Shown here: piece after piece, positions 57,701 through 64,000 of the stretch
How positions within the stretch are numbered: the first letter of the stretch is position 1
Layout: each line of letters begins with the position of its first letter
Origin: Psychrobacter sp. UBA3483
GTDB lineage: Bacteria; Pseudomonadota; Gammaproteobacteria; Pseudomonadales; Moraxellaceae
Assembly: GCF_002377905.1 (NCBI RefSeq)
Contig: NZ_DFQS01000050.1
Span: 81,370 to 145,369, forward strand
Reading direction: 5' to 3'
Length of the DNA stretch: 64,000 nucleotides
The notes under the pieces: generated by a model
The model's input: only the letters and a program-made list of their open reading frames with translations
Told to the model about the DNA's origin: nothing
Databases searched by the model: none
Position numbers and translations under genes: made by a program

Positions 57701-58853
57701 CACCTGGGCGCATGACTTTATAAATCTCAATCAAGGCTTCTTCGCGGCTCGACGTGCTATCAGCGCGTAGCGTATCAGCGATATAACTGCCTTGGTCAAT
57801 GTCATTGGTAAATAGAATGCTGAATTCTTTGATAGAATCACTGGCTTCATAAGAGTTTAATTTAACCAATAACTCATGATCGATCAGAGTATTTGCTTTA
57901 GCGATCACTTCATCGTTAACGACGATGTCTTCAGCTAAAATGCGCTCGTATAAATATTCATCAGGAATCGCAATCTTAGTCATACCCGCATCTTCAAGCT
58001 GACGGATACGGCGGGCGTTGATACGTTTGCCCTGCTCAACGATCACATCCCCTTCTGGAGATACGATATCAAACTGTGCCATCTCACCGCGCAGACGATC
58101 AGCAACCAGATCAATCTCAAACTGTTCTTCGCCTTTATATACTTTTACTTTATCGAAAAACAAATCTAAGATTTCAGAGGTAGTCAGACCTAAAGCACGT
58201 AGGATGATAGACGCAAGCAATTTGCGGCGACGGTCGATACGGGCGAAAACCAAATCTTTGGCATCAAACTCGAAGTCTAACCATGAACCACGGTAAGGAA
58301 TGATACGGGCATTATAAAGTACCTTACCACTTGAATGCGACTTGCCTTTATCATGGTCAAAAAACACACCTGGTGAACGATGCAGCTGTGATACGATCAC
58401 ACGCTCAGTACCATTGATAATAAAGGTACCGTTGGCTGTCATCAATGGCATCTCGCCCATATAGACGCTTTGCTCACGAATATCTTTGATAGCCGCTTTG
58501 CTGTCTTTATCTTTGCTGTCTTTATCTTTGATGATTAGGCGAATTTTGACACGCATGGGCGCGGCAAAGGTCGAACCACGTAAGATACACTCACGCTCAT
58601 CAAACTCAGGCGTGCCTAAATAATATTCAACAAATTGTAGCTCTGCGTTACCAGAGTGACTCTCAATTGGGAAAATAGAAGAAAACGCAGCTTGTAAACC
58701 AGTATTCTCACGAGCTTTTGGCTTTTTATGCTCTTGCAAAAATTGCTCATAAGAATCTACTTGGATAGACAACAAATAGGGAATGTCCATCACAGTAGGC
58801 AATTCAGCAAAACTTTTGCGAATACGCTTTTTTTCAGTATAAGAATATGCCAT
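54735..58853 (-). CDS. rpoB: DNA-directed RNA polymerase subunit beta
   Basis: 1372 residues, 30 longer than E. coli. The rifampicin-binding region is [25 protein letters not shown] with no classical resistance change visible. Other blocks: [57 protein letters not shown] and the C-terminal [24 protein letters not shown]. AAGGA lies ahead of the ATG. Near residues 109-118 a duplicated five-residue unit (DKDSK twice) comes from a perfect 15-base tandem repeat in the DNA. A spacer of about 800 bases separates it from rplL. Confidence 0.98.
   Translation of the reverse strand: [1372 protein letters not shown]
58497..58526 (-). repeat. perfect 15-base tandem duplication inside rpoB
   Basis: Two identical copies of TTTGCTGTCTTTATC (plus strand) abut, in frame, encoding a repeated Lys-Asp-Lys-Asp-Ser unit in a surface loop before [10 protein letters not shown]. 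Confidence 0.85.
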
Positions 58854-59603
58854 CGAGAGTCCTTACAGTAAACGTGGAAACAAATTGAAAGCGTGGCCCG
58901 CGTGCATCAATACTATTTAATATGAATATTTATGCAAACTTGGCAACGTAAACGATAATATAAAACGGATATTCATGCTCATTTAATAAATGCTGATTAA
59001 TTCACACCAATAGTGCATGATTAATCCAGTTTATTTAAGCGTAAATCGGCATCTAAGCATGCCTATATGAGTGCTGGCACCAGAAATTTCAATGCCTTGC
59101 ACCTTTTAACTTTTTAGTACTTGCGAGTAATCATTGCACCGTATCTAAAACCAATGATTGGCATTTAGATACTCTTGATTCTCTTTGTAAATTCACTTAA
59201 AGTACTATTGCTACTTATCTTTTAAAAAATAACTTATCATCTGCCCTAGTAAGTAGTATCGTCGCTGATAGCTACCGTCTACCAGTATATATACCGACAG
59301 TAAAACTTTACCAAATAACTTAATTAAAAGCGTTTAGATTAAAAATCTGAGATAACTATAAATTTTGAAACAGTGACTTATTTTAAAACAGTGACTTTTA
59401 GAATCAGTATAAATTATAGTGTTAATGAAAAGCATACAGACACAAGAAAATGCCAAACATCGATTGACGTTTAGCTTATTAACTGATTTCAATAACTACT
59501 GAGTGTGCTTGCATGTATATCGTCTGTCCTTTTGATGGGTATCCACCGTGATGTTGCATACGTATGTTGGCAGACACAAAAGGTCAAGCTACGAATTATA
59601 ATA
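58854..59603 (-). promoter_or_regulatory. long rplL-rpoB spacer with hairpin
   Basis: A gene-free spacer. GTATCTAAA (59141-59149) pairs perfectly with TTTAGATAC (59164-59172), and inside, CCAAT pairs with ATTGG. A minus-strand TATAAT (revcomp of ATTATA near 59419) could be the -10 of an rpoB promoter, but no good -35 lies at the right distance. In E. coli the same spacer holds an attenuator and an RNase III site; the hairpin here may be comparable. Confidence 0.45.
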
Positions 59604-59642
59604 AAAAAAAGCTGATAATGCAAGGCATTACCAGCTTTTTTT
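59604..59642 (-). terminator. terminator/attenuator after rplL
   Basis: Minus strand AAAAAAAGCTG-GTAATGC pairs with GCATTA-TCAGCTTTTTTTT around CTT, ending in a T-run. If fully efficient, rpoBC would need its own promoter; a partial attenuator is the known arrangement in E. coli. Confidence 0.85.
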
Positions 59643-59657
59643 GTACAGCAGTTGAAC

Positions 59658-60032
59658 TTATTTTAGTTCAATAGTTGCACCAGCTTCTTCAAGTTTCTTT
59701 TTCAACTCTTCAGCTTCAGCTTTGTTTACGCCTTCTTTGATTGGAGCTGGAGCGCTTTCAACCAAATCTTTCGCTTCTTTCAAGCCAAGACCAGTAGCTT
59801 CACGTACGGCTTTAATAACGCCAACTTTCTTCTCGCCAAAGCTGGCAAGAACAACGTCAAACTCGTCTTTTTCTTCAGCAGCAGCAGCAGCAGGGCCAGC
59901 AGCAGCAGGGGCAGCAGCGGCAACAGCAGCAGTTACGCCGAACTTTTCTTCCATGTCGCTGATTAGCTCAACGATATCCATTACTGACATTTCAGCGATT
60001 GCGTTTAACACATCATCTTTAGATAGTGCCAT
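59658..60032 (-). CDS. rplL: 50S ribosomal protein L7/L12
   Basis: 124 residues. Dimeric stalk protein that recruits translation GTPases. N-terminal dimerisation helix SKDDVLNAIAEMSVMDIVEL, an Ala/Pro-rich hinge (AAAAPAAAGPAAAAA, encoded by repeated GCA/GCT codons), and the C-terminal domain FDVVLASFGEKKVGVIKAVREA and GLGLKEAKDLVESAPAPI. GGAGAG precedes the ATG. A strong terminator lies directly downstream, before rpoB. Confidence 0.98.
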   Translation of the reverse strand: MALSKDDVLNAIAEMSVMDIVELISDMEEKFGVTAAVAAAAPAAAGPAAAAAEEKDEFDVVLASFGEKKVGVIKAVREATGLGLKEAKDLVESAPAPIKEGVNKAEAEELKKKLEEAGATIELK

Positions 60033-60158
60033 GAGAACTCTCCGTTATCTGATAAAATTTAGTTGGTTTTAATATCGCTTGGATTGCTTGCCAAATTTTT
60101 AAATGGGGTTGGCAATACAGTGCAATCGGCGATGTCAAAGTTACGTTAAAACAAGCAA

Positions 60159-60686
60159 TTAAGCAGCTTCTTTTGCGTCTTTGATTGCCGCTACCGTGCG
60201 AACGAACTTGCCAGGAACTGCGTTCATAGTCTGGACAAGCTTGGTCACTGGTGCGTTCATAGTAGCCATTAGGATAGAGAGTGCTTCGTCGCGAGTTGGT
60301 AGCTTCGATACGCGCTCTAGCTCTTCTGGACCATAAACTTCACCACCGACTGATACCAATTTGGTCTCTAAAGCTTTGTTATCTTTGCTGAAGTCGAAAA
60401 CGACTCGAGCAGCAGATCCCAAATCTTCCATAGAGAAAGCCAAAAGTAGTGGACCAGTCATACGGTCTGACATGCTCTCAAACTTAGTGCCTTCAAAAGC
60501 GCGTTTTGCTAGGGTATTTTTTACCACTTTTAAAACGACACCTTTATCACGAGCTTGTTCGCGCAGCTGAGTAAGCTTTGCAACACCAATACCGTGATAT
60601 TCGGCAGCTACTGCTGAGTAAGCATTAGCAGCAACTTCAGACACTTCAGCCACAACTTGTTGTTTTTGCTCTAGCGTTAATGCCAT
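60159..60686 (-). CDS. rplJ: 50S ribosomal protein L10
   Basis: 175 residues. Anchors L7/L12 dimers on the ribosomal stalk and, in E. coli, represses its own operon by binding the mRNA leader. Family blocks: EYHGIGVAKLTQLREQAR, VLKVVKNTLAKRAFEGT and MTGPLLLAFSMED, with C-terminal helices that bind L7/L12. AAAGGAG lies ahead of the ATG. The 425-base interval upstream is a likely site for autogenous control. Confidence 0.98.
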   Translation of the reverse strand: MALTLEQKQQVVAEVSEVAANAYSAVAAEYHGIGVAKLTQLREQARDKGVVLKVVKNTLAKRAFEGTKFESMSDRMTGPLLLAFSMEDLGSAARVVFDFSKDNKALETKLVSVGGEVYGPEELERVSKLPTRDEALSILMATMNAPVTKLVQTMNAVPGKFVRTVAAIKDAKEAA

Positions 60687-61111
60687 AAGTTGACTCCTTT
60701 AATCTTATCAATCTGCGTCTCATTAAATACTCACTACCTAAGGCAGTACTGATTCAATCATATGCGTAGACCGACTTGATACGACACGTTATTTATAAAC
60801 CCTATAAAGAGCTTATTTATAACGACTGATTACGGCACCGTTATCAGACTGACATCGAGTAATAGGTTAGTATAAATACCAATCTATTGGCTCTTATCAA
60901 CAACTGGGTGGGTCACCGTCTGCGTAGGACAACTAAGATTTTCATCTGTCGTCGATTAACAAAAGCAGCTTACCATCACAAGTAATAATAAACCGCTTTC
61001 TACCTACGGTCTTAGACAGCGGAGCGTTTGCTACGCTGACCTAATTCTTTAAAACAATACAGGTGCTTTATTCAAAATCGTTGAATAGTAAGCAATTTTT
61101 ATGCGTTAAAA
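60687..61111 (-). promoter_or_regulatory. rplA-rplJ spacer, likely L10 control leader
   Basis: Gene-free. A hairpin with arms CAGCG-G-AGC and GCT-A-CGCTG lies at 61017-61038. CCAATAGATTGG also offers a short stem. An L10-type leader is expected here from the family, but I could not align its conserved motif. No strong promoter hexamers were seen. Confidence 0.35.
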
Positions 61112-61813
61112 TTATTTGGCAACGCGGTATGGAACAGGATCAATTGAGATACCTGGGCCCATGGTGCTAGACAAGGTAATTTTCTTAATGAAAGTACCTT
61201 TAGACGTCGCAGGTTTAGCGCGTTTAAGATCAGATAGCAATGCTTGAGCGTTTTGCATAACTTGCTCAGCGGTAAAGCCAACTTGACCGATAGTGGTATG
61301 GATAATACCCGCTTTATCAACACGGTACTGTGCTTGACCCGCTTTCGCATTAGTCACAGCTTCAGCAACGTTAGGCGTTACCGTACCAACTTTTGGGTTA
61401 GGCATTAGACCACGTGGACCTAAGATAGTACCCAATTGACCAACCACACGCATGGCGTCAGGTGCTGCGATAACCACGTCAAAGTCCATGTTACCGGCTT
61501 TGATTTGCTCAGCTAGGTCTTCAAAACCAACGATGTCAGCACCTGCTTCTTTAGCGGCTTCAGCAGCAGCGCCTTGGGCAAATACAGCAACGCGTTTGGT
61601 TTTACCAGTACCCGCAGGTAGATTGGTAGCGCCACGAACGACTTGGTCAGATTTACGTGGGTCTACGCCCAAGTTTACTGCAATATCGATAGACTCTTTG
61701 AATTTAAGGGCTGGCAAATCATTTAGGATTTGAACCGCTTCTTCAAGAGTGTATAATTTTTCGTTTTCAACGCGCTCAGCGATTAGCTTTTGACGCTTAG
61801 TAAGTTTACTCAT
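61112..61813 (-). CDS. rplA: 50S ribosomal protein L1
   Basis: 233 residues. Binds 23S rRNA at the L1 stalk and helps release deacylated tRNA from the E site. Blocks: LPALKFKESIDIAVNLGVDPRK, VRGATNLPAGTGKTKRVAVF, LGTILGPRGLMPNPKVGTV and TIGQVGFTAEQVMQNAQALL. Its ATG immediately follows the rplK stop codon; the GGAGGG binding site lies within the end of rplK, so the two are translationally coupled. Confidence 0.98.
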   Translation of the reverse strand: MSKLTKRQKLIAERVENEKLYTLEEAVQILNDLPALKFKESIDIAVNLGVDPRKSDQVVRGATNLPAGTGKTKRVAVFAQGAAAEAAKEAGADIVGFEDLAEQIKAGNMDFDVVIAAPDAMRVVGQLGTILGPRGLMPNPKVGTVTPNVAEAVTNAKAGQAQYRVDKAGIIHTTIGQVGFTAEQVMQNAQALLSDLKRAKPATSKGTFIKKITLSSTMGPGISIDPVPYRVAK

Positions 61814-62245
61814 TTACACACCCTCCACGGTAATACCCATTGAACGTGCAGTACCAGCGATGGTACGGACAGCAGCATCAAGACCAGCAGCGGTTAAATC
61901 TGCATCTTTAGTCTTAACGATTTCTTCTAATTGCGCACGGTCAACTTTACCGACTTTAGCGGTATTAGGTGTACCAGAACCTTTAGCAATACCAGCAGCC
62001 TTACGTAGTAAGTATGCCGCTGGTGGTGACTTCATGATGAAGGTAAAAGATTTATCGCTGTATACAGTGATCTCAGTAGGAATCGGTAGGCCCGGCTCTT
62101 GGTTTGAGGTCGCAGCGTTAAATTCTTTACAGAACGCCATGATGTTCACGCCTTTTTGACCCAATGCTGGACCAATCGGTGGTGAAGGATTTGCTTTGCC
62201 TGCAGGCACTTGCAGTTTGATGTAACCATCAATCTTCTTAGCCAT
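61814..62245 (-). CDS. rplK: 50S ribosomal protein L11
   Basis: 143 residues. Binds the GTPase-associated region of 23S rRNA and is needed for RelA-dependent stringent response. Conserved PAGKANPSPPIGPALGQKGVNIMAFCKEFNA (in two parts) and the C-terminal RNA-binding TARSMGITVEG. TTTAGGAG lies ahead of the ATG. Follows nusG by 90 bases. Confidence 0.98.
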   Translation of the reverse strand: MAKKIDGYIKLQVPAGKANPSPPIGPALGQKGVNIMAFCKEFNAATSNQEPGLPIPTEITVYSDKSFTFIMKSPPAAYLLRKAAGIAKGSGTPNTAKVGKVDRAQLEEIVKTKDADLTAAGLDAAVRTIAGTARSMGITVEGV

Positions 62246-62335
62246 GATACTCTCCTAAATGGGTAATAGCGCCAAATCAACGTGGTATACACCTTATTGA
62301 CTAACAGCTCCCCGGTTGATGAATATTTTACCGGT

Positions 62336-62866
62336 TTAGTCTAGCTTCTCAACTTTACTAAACTCAAGCTCGACCTGGGTCGGGCGATTAAATACGTTTA
62401 CCGTTAAATGTAGTTTAGACTTCTCATAATCCACTTTTTCAACCAACCCTTTAAAGTCAGTAAATGGACCATCGATAACCAACAACTCTTCGCCCGGCTC
62501 AAATAAAGTTTTCGGACGTGGGTCAGCTTCAGTCTGGTTTAAACGGTTTAAAATGCGGTCGGCCTCAGCCTGCGTAATAGGTGCTGGCGTTTCAGGCGTG
62601 CCACCAACAAAACCCATAATACGTGGGCAGTCTTTGACGATATGCCAAGTGTTGTCGTTCATTTCCATCTGAATCAATACATAGCCTGGAAAGAACTTAC
62701 GCTCACTTTTACGTTTTTTGCCATCTTTCATTTCGACGACTTCTTCGGTAGGTACCAAAACATCACCGAATGAATCAGCAAACTCACTACGATTGATACG
62801 ATCAGTTAATGAACGTTGTACTTGCTTTTCATATCCTGAAAACGCTTGGACAATATACCAACGCAT
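62336..62866 (-). CDS. nusG: transcription termination/antitermination protein NusG
   Basis: 176 residues. N-terminal NGN domain (MRWYIVQAFSGYEKQVQRSL, FFPGYVLIQMEMNDNTWHIVKD) that contacts the polymerase clamp, and a C-terminal KOW domain (LLVIDGPFTDFKGLVEKVDYEK) that binds Rho or S10. The length is close to E. coli NusG. AGGAG precedes the ATG. It follows secE by 70 bases. Confidence 0.98.
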   Translation of the reverse strand: MRWYIVQAFSGYEKQVQRSLTDRINRSEFADSFGDVLVPTEEVVEMKDGKKRKSERKFFPGYVLIQMEMNDNTWHIVKDCPRIMGFVGGTPETPAPITQAEADRILNRLNQTEADPRPKTLFEPGEELLVIDGPFTDFKGLVEKVDYEKSKLHLTVNVFNRPTQVELEFSKVEKLD

Positions 62867-62936
62867 ATCACGCTCCTGATCAGTAAAGTTAAGTCGTTAT
62901 AAGTAAATTTGGCTTAGATGACACTAATACGCATCA

Positions 62937-63425
62937 TTAACCAATAAAGATACCAACGAACCAATTAAAAAAGTTATCTAATAGCCAAACCAAGAAACCC
63001 ACAATAGCAATCATGACAATCGTCTGCCATGTGTATTGAAAGGTTTCATCTTTGCCCGGCCATGTGACTCGGCGCAGCTCAACGGCGGCATCTTTTAATA
63101 ATATTTTAAAAGCGCGGCCCTGATGCGTTAATGCCAAGCAAACCAAGGCAATAATAACTAGGGCAACGATGATACCAATACGCATCCAAACATCATTGGC
63201 AGGTTGCCAATAGCCCGGTAGGTATTGATTGACTAAAGTTGCCCCTATCAAAATTACTGCGGCAAGTAGCCACAAAATCACATCTTTGACTGAACCCGTT
63301 TTAGCAACTTCAACAGCGGTTGTTTGATTACTTGCCGAAACGTGCTTATCTTTGGACAGCATTCCACCAGCCACTGCCTTAGCATCAGATAACTTAGTCT
63401 CGAGGTTATCTTGATTATTGCTCAT
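62937..63425 (-). CDS. secE: preprotein translocase subunit SecE
   Basis: 162 residues, longer than E. coli SecE (127). A polar N-terminus of about 45 residues is followed by two membrane helices (DVILWLLAAVILIGATLVNQY and IGIIVALVIIALVCLAL), the conserved amphipathic ELRRVTWPGKDETFQYTWQT and a third helix (MIAIVGFLVWLLDNFFNWFVG). SecE clamps SecY in the inner-membrane translocon. The motif RRVTWP is diagnostic. Directly downstream of tRNA-Trp and in the same transcript. Confidence 0.96.
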   Translation of the reverse strand: MSNNQDNLETKLSDAKAVAGGMLSKDKHVSASNQTTAVEVAKTGSVKDVILWLLAAVILIGATLVNQYLPGYWQPANDVWMRIGIIVALVIIALVCLALTHQGRAFKILLKDAAVELRRVTWPGKDETFQYTWQTIVMIAIVGFLVWLLDNFFNWFVGIFIG

Positions 63426-63476
63426 AAAGAACTCACTTCGGAGATGGTGGGGTATGACAAAGATATGATAAGAAGA

Positions 63477-63552
63477 TGGCAGGCGATGTAGGACTCGAAC
63501 CTACAACCCTCGGTTTTGGAGACCGATGCTCTACCAATTGAGCCAATCGCCT
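63477..63552 (-). tRNA. trpT: tRNA-Trp (anticodon CCA)
   Basis: 76 bases with a full cloverleaf: acceptor AGGCGAT/ATCGCCT, D arm GCTC/GAGC, anticodon arm TCGGT-CTCCAAA-ACCGA, T arm GTAGG-TTCGAGT-CCTAC, and encoded CCA. Located between tuf and secE, as in many gammaproteobacteria. Confidence 0.98.
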
Positions 63553-63570
63553 ATGGGTGTAAAGGACAGC

Positions 63571-63598
63571 ATTATACAATATTGAGCATAGAATGCAA
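63571..63598 (-). promoter_or_regulatory. sigma-70 promoter for tRNA-Trp-secE-nusG
   Basis: Minus strand TTGCAT (63598-63593), 16-base spacer, TATAAT (63576-63571), about 18 bases before the tRNA. Good match on both boxes. Confidence 0.8.
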
Positions 63599-63884
63599 GC
63601 ATTTAGGAATAAAATTCTGCTGCGATGCTAATATGACTGTTCTTAAGCGTCATTATTAAACCACTTATATGAGTAAATATAAAAATTAATCATAAAGGGT
63701 GCTAATGAATCGCAGCGTTAATATAGCAAGCTCGGTGGAGAATTACAATAGACACAAAGCAGATAATAAGCGCTTTTTAAAGCTTATGCATAAATCTATA
63801 TGTGGCGAGATTGGTTTTTGTCTGCCCTACTCTGCTACTATTTGCTTTTAAACACTCATCTGCACTCTCACCTTCACACCCCAC

Positions 63885-63919
63885 AAAAAAAGCCACCCTT
63901 TATCAGGATGGCTTTTTCT
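63885..63919 (-). terminator. terminator of tuf
   Basis: Minus strand AAAAAGCCA pairs with TGGCTTTTTTT around TCCTGATAAAGGG, ending in a T-run. Between it and the tRNA promoter I saw nothing else. Confidence 0.88.
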
Positions 63920-63967
63920 TATTGCTTAACGTAACAGATTACTCTGATAGCGTTAGTGCTTTGGTGC

Positions 63968-64000
63968 TTAGCTAAGTACGTTAGCAACAACACCAGCGCC
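63968..64000 (-). CDS. tuf: elongation factor Tu, last codons (runs off the window)
   Basis: Only ten C-terminal codons are present, reading GAGVVANVLS then TAA. This is the C-terminus of EF-Tu, and its position next to tRNA-Trp and secE supports the call. The rest lies right of base 64000. Confidence 0.85.
   Translation of the reverse strand, partial: GAGVVANVLS

Noticed and set aside
59875..59935. Run of GCA-type triplets that looks like a microsatellite
   Set aside because: It encodes the normal Ala-rich hinge of ribosomal protein L7/L12.

Overview
The window is an ordinary-looking stretch of chromosome from a moderately AT-rich gammaproteobacterium, most likely Psychrobacter or a close relative in Moraxellaceae. 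This assignment is inferred from gene content and gene order, not from a database search. Two conserved blocks anchor it. The first is ponA divergent from pilMNOPQ-aroK-aroB-SPOR gene-gltB-gltD, the order also known from Pseudomonas. The second is tuf-tRNA-Trp-secE-nusG-rplK-rplA-rplJ-rplL-rpoB-rpoC.

Layout. 1-6.5 kb: 5' part of valS, a formate/nitrite-family transporter with a long acidic N-terminus, a BASS-family transporter with a possible structured leader, two adjacent YbjQ-type proteins, a UPF0149 protein and a small acidic PA3496-like protein. 6.7-17 kb: a two-TM Smp/AhpA-like protein divergent from serB, then a DUF368 polyprenyl-phosphate translocase candidate, a small membrane protein, an SCP2-like protein, bioB, hemJ, a secreted Cys/His hydrolase-like protein, a small membrane protein and rph. 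17-30 kb: tandem fadD paralogs, parC, an AT-rich pair of unrecognised genes, a hemerythrin protein, a Cof-type HAD phosphatase, a polyamine-type binding lipoprotein and a FUSC-type membrane protein. 31-50 kb: glutamate synthase, the SPOR protein, the shikimate genes aroB and aroK, the type IV pilus assembly operon, and PBP1A. 50-64 kb: the RNA polymerase, ribosomal protein and Sec/Nus cluster, tRNA-Trp, and the last codons of tuf.

How the genes work together. pilM-pilQ encode the inner-membrane platform and outer-membrane secretin of type IV pili. aroK and aroB supply the shikimate pathway, gltBD assimilates ammonia, ponA and the SPOR protein act on the cell wall, and the last 14 kb is transcription and translation machinery. 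Several start sites were moved downstream to codons with a clear Shine-Dalgarno sequence.

I found no insertion sequence, prophage, CRISPR array, toxin-antitoxin pair or defence system, and no convincing new multi-gene system. The items most worth a second look are non-coding: an inverted-repeat element at 14.5 kb, an 800-base rplL-rpoB spacer holding a terminator and a separate hairpin, and possible structured leaders upstream of the two solute transport genes. Protein oddities are a SPOR domain followed by a long Asn-rich tail and an AT-rich orphan gene pair.
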